Source of the DNA: Echinometra lucunter
Taxonomy: Eukaryota; Echinodermata; Echinoidea; Camarodonta; Echinometridae
Reading direction: 5' to 3'
Assembly: GCA_029962745.1 (NCBI GenBank)
Contig: CM057170.1
Span: forward strand, 20,683,922-20,747,921
Length of the DNA stretch: 64,000 nt
Position numbers and translations under genes: made by a program. Shown in pieces: positions 59,901 through 63,648 of this stretch. How positions within the stretch are numbered: the stretch's first letter is position 1; each line of letters opens with the position of its first letter. The notes beneath the pieces were generated by a model, which saw only the letters and a program-made list of their open reading frames with translations, ran no database searches and was not told the origin of the DNA.

Positions 59901-61955
59901 AACTGAAATCCACCCTGATTGACCTGCTTAAGCAGTTGCCTTCTAAGATACTACACCAAAGCAAATTGAAAGTAGTGTAAAAAAATCCAAGTTCAAACTA
60001 CTACATCACTTGAGACCAAACAACGCAGAACCCAAAAATACACATCGAGAAACATCAAGAAATAAACCAGCTAAAATAGCATCTTAGGGCTGAACACCAC
60101 CAGCCGATTGATTTCAACCAGGCCTATAAAAACCTCCCGACTAGGAGAATCCAGAGCCAAAATGATGTGTTGCTTCAGGAGGACCGCAGTCACACCATTC
60201 ACTCAATCATCAGTTTCATGAAACCATCATAAGTATAACTTCTTGGACATCCCATTGCAACGTGTGTTGTAGAGTTAACACACGTTTCAATGGGATGTCC
60301 ATGAACTTAGACTTATGACGGTTTCATGAAACGCAGCCCAGGATCCCTTTCTCCCCCAACACGGGTCGCAGTCCACGGCAAACAGACTGCCCCTTTTAGT
60401 CGTCTCTTACGACATGCAGAGAATACAGTGGGCCTATTCTCTAGTCCCCGAACCCGCAGGGGACTCAAAGGTCATAGAGGTCATTATGTACATAGAAATG
60501 GTTCGTTTTCACCATAACTCAACAACCATTTGACCGATCAACCTCAAACTTGGCACAGGTATGCATATGGGAGGGACAATGATCTGATTAGATTTTGGGG
60601 TCTCAAGGTCAAAGGTCAAAGGTCATAGAGGTCATTATGTACATAGAAATGGTTAGTTCTTGTGATAACTCAGTAACCATTTGACGGTTCAACAAACTTG
60701 GCTCATGTATGCATATGGAAAAGGCAATGTTTTCATTAGATTTGGGGGTCACAAGGTCAAAGGTCAAGGTCATAGATGTCATTGTATAAATGAAAATCAA
60801 TCAACAAGTGCCATTTATTTCTGATTTGGTAATGGTGGAGGCATAAAGTTCGACCACACGTTGTCGAAGATTCATCTAGTTGTATATGTGAAAATGGCTC
60901 GTTCTTGCGATAACTTAAGAACCATTTGACGGATCGACTTCAAAGGTGGCTCACACAATGTTAAAATATATATGAAATAAAAAAATCTACATGAATGTGC
61001 CATATACTTCTGATCTGGCAATGGCAGAGGCATAAATTTTGACCATGCGCGGTCGTGGATTCATCTAGTTTATTGTTAAAATACGGAATTTGTGCAAAAT
61101 CAATTACATGTGTGTACTATAGTCTATGGCCAGTGCAATCAATTGCCAATTTGAAGACATATATGCATACTGCAAGCACTAGAAAACTAACCATAGTATC
61201 TATCCTCTTCAACTGTATGATCTTCAAATTGGGGCCAAGAAAATGCCAATTTGACGACGGGAATTATTGCACCGGTCAATGTAATATACATACTGCGTGC
61301 ACTATGTACCAACCACGGTATTTAGTCAGTACAATTGAACGATCATCAAATTGGCGCACGAAAATTGTATCTGAGCTTGCATGAACAGAGGCTTTTTCCC
61401 ACAGAAAAGCACAGGAATCATGCACCCGCCAGCAAATTATCTTCCGCGTGTTGAATGTAACTGAAGTAAGCGACATTTGCATGTTTGCACGTTGTGTACA
61501 TACATGCGTGCAGTAAGTCTGCGCAGTGTTGTCATGCCCGGGTCATGCCGGTTCTAGAAATTCATAGTGCTGTGTAGGAAAATACAGATTTCTTCAGCAA
61601 AAATATAAATTTTGAGCCTTGTGAGTACGAATTTTCTTTGCTGCAGGTTGCCAGCTCTTCCAATGCTTCATTCCCATACAACATGCTAACATGCCAAATT
61701 ACAATTTCTTTTATTTTTTTAATTCTGCAGAAAAATGAAAATGAGCAATTAGCACAGTTTGACTCACATTTCTGCATGAGTTTATGCTCTCCTTGTCCTT
61801 AATGTTTTGTTTTTTTTGTGCCTTTCTTTTTCTGCCATAGGTTCGAACAGATGATGATATCTATAACTGAAGAGCAGAAGCAGTGCACAGAGGAACTGAA
61901 CCTCCTGAACTGGGATCACCTGAACCAGCCATTGCCCATCAAGGAGGGACCATGA
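27188..61955 (+). CDS. IKBKB/CHUK: IkB kinase (IKKalpha/IKKbeta type), 20 coding exons
   Basis: The gene encodes a serine/threonine kinase of the IkB-kinase complex. In animals this kinase phosphorylates IkB in the cytoplasm and so releases NF-kappaB. The 20 exons sum to 2298 bases (765 codons plus stop), near the 756 and 745 residues of the human proteins. The kinase domain shows the Gly loop (GSGSFGEV, residues 16-23), Lys38 in IALKKC, Glu55 of helix C, HRDIKPEN (137-143), DLG (159-161), APE (182-184) and DYWSFG. A ubiquitin-like domain (about 304-395), a long charged helical scaffold region (about 400-655), a Pro/Glu/Ser linker and LNWDHL (750-755, like the NEMO-binding LDWSWL) follow. DLG instead of DFG and the ubiquitin-like plus scaffold layout exclude most other kinases. 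It could be a single pre-duplication IKKalpha/beta orthologue. Oddities are Gln169 at the position of the first activation-loop serine and His754 in place of the second motif tryptophan. Introns carry many transposons. Confidence 0.95.
27942..28027. repeat. (TAA)n microsatellite in intron 1
   Basis: More than 20 nearly uninterrupted TAA/AAT triplets occur, with a TGATAATGA break at about 27959. The following AACTTTTATAGTGCCAAGC resembles the end of a LINE or SINE whose tail this repeat may be. Confidence 0.9.
29239..29817. mobile_element. Long foldback MITE in intron 1, about 580 bp
   Basis: The two ends are inverted copies of well over 150 bases. AAAGGAGAATGAAACCCAGG on the left mirrors the right end GGGTTGCATTCTCCTTT. 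Inward, CATCAGTGTGCT, GAGCAGATTGTC/GACAATCTGCTC, GATCCTTGAGTTGGCAAC and GATGACATCACAGATGCTGG pair with their inverses. The outer bases leave a possible TA duplication. No protein is encoded. Confidence 0.9.
30825..31034 (+). CDS. IKBKB/CHUK: IKK exon 2 (residues 30-99)
   Basis: The acceptor is TTCACTGTAG and the donor AAG|GTCAGT; the phase is 0 at both ends (210 bases). The exon encodes the catalytic lysine in IALKKC (Lys38), the helix-C glutamate in RWCDEVKF (Glu55), HSNIV and the hinge [13 protein letters not shown], which closely follows the vertebrate IKK hinge. Confidence 0.95.
31998..32156 (+). CDS. IKBKB/CHUK: IKK exon 3 (residues 100-152)
   Basis: A T-rich acceptor (TTTTTTCCAG) and the donor AAG|GTAAGG bound 159 bases in phase 0. 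The exon encodes the catalytic loop HRDIKPEN with Asp139-region catalysis (Asp138 by my count) and Asn143. Confidence 0.95.
32248..32490 (+). mobile_element. Dispersed repeat (family B), partial copy
   Basis: The sequence matches the right part of the element at 45647-45958 in the same orientation. Shared blocks are CCATAATCTCA, GTAATGTTAATCTACATCTG, GAATCCCATTTGGCTTGCC and ACGAACAGCTTTATGAA. It ends in a run of 29 C (32460-32488). It lies in intron 3. Confidence 0.8.
32929..33015 (+). CDS. IKBKB/CHUK: IKK exon 4 (residues 153-181, activation loop)
   Basis: The acceptor is ATCTCTTTTAG and the donor ATG|GTAGGT; 87 bases, phase 0. The exon encodes [19 protein letters not shown]. Aligned on TSFVGT, the second canonical activation serine is present (Ser173) but the first is Gln169. 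The loop is one residue shorter than in human IKKbeta. Confidence 0.95.
33569..33696 (+). CDS. IKBKB/CHUK: IKK exon 5 (residues 182-223)
   Basis: The acceptor is CATTGTCGCAG and the donor TG|GTAAGT (phase 2). The exon encodes APE, then [19 protein letters not shown], the helix-F region with the structural Asp and Trp-Ser-x-Gly of protein kinases. Confidence 0.95.
33755..34131 (+). mobile_element. tRNA-derived SINE in intron 5
   Basis: The tRNA-like head (33755-33829) carries an A box TGGTCCAGTGG (33764-33774) and a B box GGTTCGAATCC (about 33808-33818). The unrelated body ends in ATT triplets and a T-run (about 34113-34131). The acceptor-stem pairing is poor, so a working tRNA is unlikely. 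Confidence 0.85.
34170..34805. mobile_element. Foldback element in intron 5 interrupted by a SINE
   Basis: The sequence CCATATCGCAAATACAAGATT...AGCAGTAGAGGGC at about 34190-34244 recurs in inverse form at about 34728-34782 (GCCCTCTGCTGTTGAATATC...GTATTTGTGATATGG). The SINE at 34251-34450 lies between the arms. The inverted repeat is therefore the older insertion, or the SINE transposed into its loop. Confidence 0.75.
34251..34450 (+). mobile_element. tRNA(Leu/Ser)-like SINE, nested
   Basis: The head has an A box TGGTCGAGTGG (34260-34270), a long variable-arm-like segment (TTGACTTGAGACGCGAGGGT) and a B box GGTTCGATCCC (34305-34315), reminiscent of a class II tRNA. A different body and an A/T-rich end near 34440 follow. 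I read it as a SINE and not as a functional tRNA gene. Confidence 0.75.
34845..34903 (+). CDS. IKBKB/CHUK: IKK exon 6 (residues 224-243)
   Basis: The acceptor is TTTTCTTCTAG and the donor ATG|GTAAGT; 59 bases. The Trp codon (KWHEI) is completed across the exon 5/6 junction and the Gly codon across 6/7. The exon encodes [19 protein letters not shown] of the kinase C-lobe. Confidence 0.93.
34917..35064. mobile_element. GGGCCC-ended MITE, copy 1 (intron 6)
   Basis: The 148-bp element starts GGGCCCCATTTCATAAAAC and ends with the inverse GTTTTATGAAATGGGGCCC. The next blocks (TTGTTATCAATAA and TTACTGATAACAA) are also inverted. Related copies lie at 36661-36807 and 51187-51316. It begins 14 bases after the exon 6 donor. 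Confidence 0.9.
35694..35742 (+). CDS. IKBKB/CHUK: IKK exon 7 (residues 244-258)
   Basis: The acceptor is TTGATTTCAG and the donor CA|GTGAGT; 49 bases, with split codons at both ends. The exon encodes [15 protein letters not shown], a small C-lobe segment. Confidence 0.92.
36301..36605 (+). mobile_element. Dispersed repeat (family C), intron 7
   Basis: The repeat begins around GCTGGGTACCCACTTTGACG, contains TGCGCAGCACAACTGCAATGCG and GCATTGATTTCGATTGAAAA, and ends near CCATTGTGTAATCACTTT. The same sequence occurs inverted at 45131-45450 in intron 13. Its class is unknown. Confidence 0.85.
36661..36807. mobile_element. GGGCCC-ended MITE, copy 2 (intron 7)
   Basis: GGGCCCTGTTTCATAAAACT and its inverse AGTTTTATGAAACAGGGCCC (with one change near the join) bound 147 bases. 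The interior matches 34917-35064, including GCTACTGAAATCCTTGCA and GATTGGCTGAG. Confidence 0.9.
36893..37022 (+). CDS. IKBKB/CHUK: IKK exon 8 (residues 259-303)
   Basis: The acceptor is TTGTTGTTTCAG and the donor AAG|GTATGG; 130 bases, completing a Gln codon and ending in phase 0. The exon encodes [19 protein letters not shown], matching the region of IKK that ends the kinase fold (the HPRQRG-like arginine). Confidence 0.94.
37560..38040. repeat. Intron 8 repeat patch with G/C tracts
   Basis: A G-tract lies at 37788-37801 and a C-tract at about 37984-37998. The phrase ATATAGGCCTTCTGAAAGG occurs twice directly (about 37899 and 37951) and once inverted (CTTTCAGAAGGCC, about 37999). It looks like decayed transposon ends. 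Confidence 0.6.
38738..39000 (+). repeat. Tandem duplication, 154-bp unit (intron 8)
   Basis: TTGGGTCATAGATGCACT at 38738 recurs at 38892, followed in each copy by CACATGGTAAGGTNAAAGGTCATTTTA and TTACCTGCAAGAC-type blocks. Each copy carries an AGGTCAAAGGTCA-like motif (38799-38811 in the first). Confidence 0.85.
39141..39335 (+). CDS. IKBKB/CHUK: IKK exon 9 (residues 304-368, ubiquitin-like domain)
   Basis: The acceptor is CAACACTCACAG and the donor CAA|GTAAGA; 195 bases in phase 0. The exon encodes a ubiquitin-like fold core beginning [13 protein letters not shown], then [20 protein letters not shown] and LLLANGDRL. It aligns with the IKK ubiquitin-like domain needed for kinase activity. 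Confidence 0.94.
39349..39817. mobile_element. MITE with pogo/Tigger-like ends (intron 9)
   Basis: The left terminus CAGTCCGACCACGCTTATCC and the inverse of the right terminus GGATAAATGAGGTCGGACTG form 20-base imperfect inverted repeats, both continuing into GGCC. CAGTC...TTATCCGG ends resemble Tigger-type Tc1/mariner relatives, but a TA duplication is seen only on the right. It is 469 bp and non-coding, and starts 13 bases past the exon 9 donor. Confidence 0.75.
39868..39975. repeat. GAT/GTT-rich simple repeat
   Basis: This is an imperfect run of GATGAT, GTTGAT, AGTAGT and GGTGGC triplets in intron 9. Confidence 0.85.
40150..40173. repeat. Perfect 24-bp palindrome
   Basis: AAGTTTTGAACA joined to its exact reverse complement TGTTCAAAACTT makes a perfect palindrome. 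No longer arms extend from it. Confidence 0.9.
40743..40836 (+). CDS. IKBKB/CHUK: IKK exon 10 (residues 369-400)
   Basis: The acceptor is CTTGTATACAG and the donor CTGA|GTGAGT; 94 bases, phase 1. The exon encodes [15 protein letters not shown] and [10 protein letters not shown], the end of the ubiquitin-like domain and the link to the scaffold domain. Confidence 0.92.
41023..41610. repeat. Purine-rich GGGA/GGAA satellite in intron 10
   Basis: The + (sense) strand is almost pure A/G with repeated GGGAGGGAAGGAACAGA units. The 212-codon Pro/Ser-rich frame on the other strand is an artefact. Confidence 0.95.
41661..41784 (+). CDS. IKBKB/CHUK: IKK exon 11 (residues 400-441)
   Basis: The acceptor is CCTCTTCCAG and the donor CT|GTGAGT; 124 bases. 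The exon encodes [10 protein letters not shown] and [17 protein letters not shown], the first helices of the scaffold domain. The last 40 bases plus the donor are duplicated at 42250. Confidence 0.92.
42250..42307 (+). pseudogene. Partial duplicate of exon 11 3' end in intron 11
   Basis: GATTCATAGCATTCCTGTGAG here matches GATTCATTGCATTCCTGTGAG at the end of exon 11. The match continues into the intron (TAGTANTTATGGTCA-like). The copy keeps a donor-like GTGAGT but no convincing acceptor precedes it, so it is a decayed exon-end duplication about 480 bases downstream. Confidence 0.75.
42632..42733 (+). CDS. IKBKB/CHUK: IKK exon 12 (residues 441-475)
   Basis: The acceptor is TTTTTGAACAG and the donor AAAG|GTGAAT; 102 bases, split codons at both ends. 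The exon encodes [12 protein letters not shown] and [11 protein letters not shown], aligning with the vertebrate QQLKAKLDFF helix. Confidence 0.93.
42836..43720. repeat. Pyrimidine-rich minisatellite in intron 12, about 110-bp unit
   Basis: The sense strand is nearly all C/T. The phrase CTCCTTTTCACCTATTTCTC recurs near 42970, 43188, 43298 and 43396, giving a period of about 98-110 bases (one interval is double). The interior has ATC and TTC triplets. The long hydrophobic frames are artefacts. Confidence 0.9.
44296..44345 (+). CDS. IKBKB/CHUK: IKK exon 13 (residues 475-491)
   Basis: The acceptor is TCCCATTTAG and the donor TTTCA|GTAAGT; 50 bases. The exon encodes [16 protein letters not shown] within the scaffold helices. 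Confidence 0.9.
44371..45126. mobile_element. TTAA-flanked element, 756 bp (intron 13)
   Basis: TTAA flanks both ends (44367-44370 and 45127-45130). The ends CCATAACCAGGCCGGTGGGG and the inverse of the right end (CCCTAAAACGGCCGGTGGGT) form imperfect inverted repeats, and TTGATTCAAC lies just inside each. A piggyBac-type non-autonomous element is the best reading. It contains a run of TGACCT-type hexamers (44756-44788). It starts 26 bases past the exon 13 donor. Confidence 0.75.
45131..45450 (-). mobile_element. Dispersed repeat (family C), inverted copy
   Basis: This is the reverse complement of 36301-36605 with moderate divergence. AAAGTGATTACACAATGG, TTTTCAATCGAAATCAATGC, GTGGGTACCCAGCTTCGCGC and GCATTGCAGTTGTGCTGC are the main landmarks. 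It directly abuts the TTAA element to its left. Confidence 0.85.
45647..45958 (+). mobile_element. Foldback element (family B), intron 13
   Basis: The left end GGGATGTTTCATAAGGCTGT, then TCGTAAAG, is inverted at the right end (TTTACGAACAGCTTCATGAAA), which runs into a 26-base C-tract. The copy at 32248-32490 matches its right part. Confidence 0.8.
46041..46102 (+). CDS. IKBKB/CHUK: IKK exon 14 (residues 492-512)
   Basis: The acceptor is CATTCCTTGAAG and the donor GAG|GTAATG; 62 bases ending in phase 0. The exon encodes [20 protein letters not shown], aligning with the vertebrate LAWREMEQAV segment. Confidence 0.92.
46111..46510 (-). mobile_element. Dispersed repeat (family A), inverted copy
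   Basis: This is the reverse complement of the repeat at 6870-7290: CACCGGTGTAAATCCACTTT, a G-tract, GAGCGAGCAAAGCAAGCGAG, CTCTCGAAAAAGTGTGG and TTTACGCCAGTGAC. It starts about 9 bases after the exon 14 donor. Confidence 0.8.
47221..47525. mobile_element. Foldback MITE (intron 14), 305 bp
   Basis: The arms are about 140 bases each. GCAGGGTTCCCACTGC mirrors GCAGTGGGAACCTAGC. The inner blocks TCTCAAAACCTAGTCTGCAA, TTGCCATG and GAAGCCCTAATTGAGCC also pair with inverted partners (TTGCAGACTAGGTTTTGAGA, CATGGCAAG, TGAGCC...). It is non-coding. Confidence 0.9.
47613..48433 (-). mobile_element. Probable retro-insertion of a transcript-like sequence, 821 bp
   Basis: The stretch is flanked by a 16-base direct repeat with one mismatch, CAGCAGGGNTCCAGTT (47597-47612 and 48434-48449). 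On the - strand it ends with GATTAAATATT followed by ATT triplets and an A-rich tail directly at the left repeat. A long target duplication plus a 3' tail indicates target-primed reverse transcription. No protein-coding match is visible, so it may be a LINE 3' end, a SINE or a retrocopy of a host 3' UTR. Confidence 0.65.
48511..48585 (+). pseudogene. Tandem copy of the exon 15 acceptor and exon start
   Basis: The 75 bases repeat at 48586-48660 with only a few changes. The copy includes the pyrimidine tract TTTTCTGCTTTTCTATTTG, the acceptor GACAG and the first coding bases (ACACCNGAGAAAGANGTTGA). Using this upstream acceptor (exon from 48549) reads [12 protein letters not shown] and then stops at TGA. 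Confidence 0.9.
48624..48739 (+). CDS. IKBKB/CHUK: IKK exon 15 (residues 513-551)
   Basis: The acceptor is GTTCATGACAG and the donor GAT|GTAAGT; 116 bases. The exon encodes [20 protein letters not shown] and [16 protein letters not shown], a charged helical scaffold segment. The downstream one of two tandem acceptors keeps the frame open, which decides this start. Confidence 0.92.
48918..49610 (-). mobile_element. 5'-truncated CR1/L2-type LINE fragment
   Basis: The - strand encodes the well-known C-terminal end of CR1/L2/Rex-type reverse transcriptases: HLDYCNSLL, then [34 protein letters not shown], and finally [18 protein letters not shown] and [10 protein letters not shown] with a stop at about 49093. 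A frameshift separates the first block from the second near 49480. The 3' tail is a TTA microsatellite (48918-48936 on the + strand). The endonuclease and most of the reverse transcriptase are absent, as is usual for truncated copies. It lies in intron 15. Confidence 0.88.
49754..49803 (+). CDS. IKBKB/CHUK: IKK exon 16 (residues 551-567)
   Basis: The acceptor is TTTTTATCAG and the donor AAAG|GTATGT; 50 bases, split codons at both ends. The exon encodes [16 protein letters not shown]. The short length makes it the least certain exon, but both sites and both phases fit its neighbours. Confidence 0.82.
50564..51005. mobile_element. hAT-like MITE with internal duplication, 442 bp
   Basis: The termini CAGGGGCGGCACTACAGGGG and the inverse of the right end (CAGGGGTGGTGCCAGG) are imperfect inverted repeats with a hAT-type CAGGGG start. 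The 8 flanking bases match at seven positions (TGTATATA at 50556-50563 and TGTATAAA at 51006-51013). Inside, a unit of about 167 bases (from TTTTTCAAGTGATAAA, 50609 and 50776) is present twice. G- and C-tracts lie just inside the ends. Confidence 0.8.
51054..51156 (+). CDS. IKBKB/CHUK: IKK exon 17 (residues 567-602)
   Basis: The acceptor is CCTTACTGCAG and the donor CGG|GTGAGT; 103 bases. The exon encodes [20 protein letters not shown] and [12 protein letters not shown] of the scaffold region. Confidence 0.92.
51187..51316. mobile_element. GGGCCC-ended MITE, copy 3 (intron 17)
   Basis: GGGCCCCGTTTCATAAAACC and the right end CTTATGAAACGGTGCCC are inverted. The interior matches the copies at 34917 and 36661 (GTTATCAATAACAAG, GCTACTGAAGTCCTTG). 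It starts 30 bases past the exon 17 donor. Confidence 0.88.
51941..52094 (+). CDS. IKBKB/CHUK: IKK exon 18 (residues 602-653)
   Basis: The acceptor is TTCCACTTTACAG and the donor AAG|GTTTGT; 154 bases ending in phase 0. The exon encodes [19 protein letters not shown], then [16 protein letters not shown] and [12 protein letters not shown], closely following the final scaffold helix of vertebrate IKK (EKRQKELWNLLKIA). Confidence 0.95.
52102..52970 (+). repeat. Tandem array, five copies of about 120-180 bp (intron 18)
   Basis: A head (TGTCTCGCCTGCGTAGCAAG, then CCGACGGCGGCGGTGACGGC) is followed by repeated units that share TTCAATTTTCATGAAAC, ACACAAGGCTTATCAAGTAT and AAAGATCATGTGGAA. Copies begin near 52213, 52371, 52549, 52671 and 52850. 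It starts about 8 bases after the exon 18 donor. Confidence 0.9.
53421..53555 (+). pseudogene. Decayed partial duplicate of exon 19 and its acceptor region
   Basis: ATTTTGGTTTT followed by CCCCAAGTACAGAGGCAGCT, TTCAAGAT, AAGTGTCTGAGAGGTGTC and CCAC matches the intron/exon 19 border and the exon start (CCCAAGTTCAGAGGCAGCTA...AGTCTGATAGGTGTC). The AG acceptor is lost and a TAA (in GATGTAAGTG) breaks the frame. It lies about 530 bases before the real exon. Confidence 0.85.
53594..53927. mobile_element. Harbinger-like MITE, 334 bp (intron 18)
   Basis: Inverted termini AGGTGCTTTCACACATGATG and CATCATGTGTGAAAGCACCT are near perfect and are flanked by TTA on both sides (53591-53593, 53928-53930). 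This is the target type of PIF/Harbinger elements. The interior resembles 16787-17052. Confidence 0.88.
53982..54205 (+). CDS. IKBKB/CHUK: IKK exon 19 (residues 654-728)
   Basis: The acceptor is GTTTTCTTTCAG and the donor GA|GTAAGA; 224 bases. The exon encodes a basic/Ser stretch ([20 protein letters not shown]) and a Pro-Val-Glu repeat ([18 protein letters not shown]), a flexible linker between the scaffold and the C-terminal motif. Confidence 0.92.
54300..54590 (+). repeat. Head of a tandem-repeat element split by a LINE
   Basis: CCTCCGCCTACCGAAGGTGG, TCCGTCCGTCC and a body with CCATTTGACGGATCAACTTC and GTATGCATATGGGAGGGACA are followed by a second head (54524-54590). The same body continues on the far side of the LINE at 60466-61070. 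It contains three AGGTCA half-sites (54486-54505). Confidence 0.8.
54837..58516 (-). pseudogene. LINE ORF2 (endonuclease, reverse transcriptase, RNase H), broken
   Basis: ORF2 starts with an ATG at 58516-58514 that directly follows the ORF1 stop. The N-terminus (VVQWNCRG) leads into an AP-type endonuclease with [14 protein letters not shown] and GSDHFPI, then a reverse transcriptase with [24 protein letters not shown] and a FVDD catalytic box (about 56508-56519). An RNase H follows with YTDGSK (about 55615-55632), [12 protein letters not shown] and [13 protein letters not shown]. Breaks are a one-base insertion near 58405-58412, and in-frame stops at 57543-57545 and 57270-57272. From 57269 to the stop at 54837 the frame is open for about 800 codons, so decay is modest. 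Confidence 0.9.
58517..59836 (-). pseudogene. LINE ORF1 (RNA-binding, CCHC knuckles), broken
   Basis: The frame begins at 59836 or at the internal Met near 59770 ([15 protein letters not shown]). It continues with [19 protein letters not shown] and an RRM-like region to the first knuckle ([12 protein letters not shown]). After a frameshift at about 59180, the knuckles continue as [12 protein letters not shown] and [15 protein letters not shown] then precedes RSCPKW, and another frameshift lies near 58960. The last part (Thr/Lys/Gln-rich) ends KLDNT at the stop 58519-58517. Such ORF1 proteins bind LINE RNA. Confidence 0.82.
60213..60332. mobile_element. Small foldback element at the LINE 5' region
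   Basis: GTTTCATGAAACCATCATAAGT and TGGACATCCCATTGCAACGT on the left mirror TGGGATGTCCA and ACTTATGACGGTTTCATGAA on the right around a loop of about 8 bases (GTAGAGTT). The 120-bp hairpin either inserted into the LINE 5' region or belongs to it. Confidence 0.8.
60466..61070 (+). repeat. Tandem array continued beyond the LINE (about 130-140-bp units)
   Basis: Units share GGTCATAGAGGTCATTATGT, ATAACTCANNAACCATTTGA and GTATGCATATGGGAGGGACA-like blocks, in at least three copies. The array ends with GATTCATCTAGTT, seen twice (about 60868 and 61057). AGGTCA half-sites spaced by one base occur at 60606-60625. Confidence 0.85.
61841..61955 (+). CDS. IKBKB/CHUK: IKK exon 20 (residues 728-765 and stop)
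   Basis: The acceptor is TTTTCTGCCATAG; the exon completes a Glu codon and ends at TGA 61953-61955. It encodes [20 protein letters not shown] and a short tail. LNWDHL (750-755) lies at the same distance from the C-terminus as the NEMO-binding LDWSWL of vertebrate IKK, keeping the first Trp but with His for the second. Confidence 0.9.
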
Positions 61956-63301
61956 TACCCTTTACCGTAATGTCAACCAACCTTGCCCCATCGTCTCTGA
62001 GATGCATCCTCGTCACCATGGTAGCAAGATTGGATGTTGATCTTCTCCGATTGTGTGTTCTATGTTGTAGATTTACTCTGTCAAACAAGAGGGAACACTT
62101 TTTTTTTCTGTGCCCATACATTGTTTTCTTATTAACTCATTCAAAGACTTTTTTGAGATGCCAATTTCTTGGGACAGACCCCCTAGGAAACGCATTTTCA
62201 TTTGAAATGAGCTCCAATGCAGTAAGTGTGATGAGATACAGGAATGTAAAGCACATATGCTTATGTCATGATACATTGCCCCACTAGTTTACATTGGTGG
62301 TTTTCCGGGGCAAATGTGAACAGAGCATTATTGGAGATTCACAGGTTTCATCACTCTGTCTTCACTTGTGCATTTTTATGTTTTCAGCAACTTGATGTTT
62401 CACTTTCCAATGAGTCTTCTGAAGAAGCATGAAACGGATTATTGCTTGCCTGTCTGGTTGCCAACTTCTGCCAAGATAAGTCATATTGGATCACAGTTTG
62501 GAAGTCAGTCTGCCGTGCATCATCAAGGTTCTTTAAAGTCTTCAAAATGAAATGGAGCCTTATGGATGTTGCAGGTTCCATGTGTCAGGATATACAAAGT
62601 ACAAACAGGAATGACCAGAGATCAGTCAGGGATTTGGAGATTAACTCGTATGGTGCCAAGGGGTTTTGCTTGTTCACAAATTCTACCAAATCATGAACAA
62701 TGCTTGCTTTTCAAATGCCTGTAAATCTTCAACAGTAATTTCTATACAGATAAGTTGTGCACAAAAGTTGTAGAAAATTTATTACTCTTTCAGAAGATAC
62801 CAAATATATCCTTTAACTCAATGTCTTCTTTGAAAATTATTTGGAAATAGAAATGAGCTTCCTTCTTGACCTTTCCGTCTTCATTTCTCATTTGTTTGCT
62901 ATTGTTTTATGCTAAAATATGAATGGATACTTTCCAAAATCTGCAGTTTTCTAAAAAAATATCCTATGGTAGCATATAGTGACTGATAGATATTTTGAAT
63001 ACTATATTTATCCTCTAAACTTTGACATATTTTCACGACCATATCCATTATTCTAAGTGGAGTAATGGTCTATTAAAAATGTAAAGTCTCTTGAGCACAT
63101 ATACGTGCCATCGGCACTGTAAGAGTTAAACAATTTCAATCTGGCAACAACCGCCTCCGAAAATGACGAGGAGTCTCTATTTGGCAACTCCCAACCCCGG
63201 TCACACATAACGATCATTTCAGTGTATATCGGTATCACTTGACAATAACGATCCTCGTACATTTGGACGATGAATTTAGAATGAGGCCCTGAGGCAATAA
63301 A
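61956..63301 (+). other. IKBKB/CHUK: Presumed IKK 3' UTR
   Basis: No further in-frame coding or splice donor is needed after the stop. The first AATAAA downstream that I could find is at 63296-63301, so the transcript could end shortly after. The 134-codon frame at 61883-62287 overlaps the last exon in another frame and is not supported. The extent of the UTR is uncertain. Confidence 0.4.
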
Positions 63302-63519
63302 AAAGAAATCACCATATCTACTGGCCACATCAAAAAGTCTGATAAAAAATTGAACTGGTATATGAAGTGTGCATTCTAGTCTTGTAAGCCACGACATAAA
63401 TTATCGGAATGTACCACTTTGTCATTATTGCAATTTGTGGGTTGTTTTTTTTCTTTCTCTAATTATTCTCATGCCAAGGGAAGGGCATAAAAGTCTTTCA
63501 TGTCATAATTATATAATAT

Positions 63520-63648
63520 GGACTGGCCTCGATAGAGATATGACATATATTGCCCAAAATAGATCATATCGCCTGAGGAGGGAGCTGCGGGTGATATGAA
63601 TCTAATGAGGGCAATATATAAAAGTCATATCTCGGAAAGGCCAGTCCC
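63520..63648. mobile_element. Small foldback element, 129 bp
   Basis: GGACTGGCCTCGATAGAGAT and ATGACATATATTGCCC on the left are mirrored by GGGCAATATATAAAAGTCAT and ATCTCGGAAAGGCCAGTCC on the right. The interior ATCATATCGCC...GGTGATATGAAT is also roughly inverted. It is non-coding. Confidence 0.85.

Larger units (their letters stand above)
54592..60465 (-). mobile_element. Nearly full-length I/Nimb-type LINE, decayed, in intron 19
   Basis: The - strand carries a 5' region, ORF1 with CCHC zinc knuckles, and ORF2 with an AP endonuclease, reverse transcriptase and RNase H, followed by a 3' region. An RNase H downstream of the reverse transcriptase is typical of the I superfamily. Both ORFs have stops or frameshifts, so this copy is inactive. 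It sits inside a tandem-repeat element. The exact ends are estimates, from where the host repeat stops on the left (GTCCGTCC) and resumes on the right (CTCAAAGGTCATAGAGG). Confidence 0.88.

Noticed and set aside
61883..62287. 134-codon frame overlapping the last IKK exon
   Set aside because: It overlaps supported coding sequence in another frame and extends into the UTR without recognisable features.
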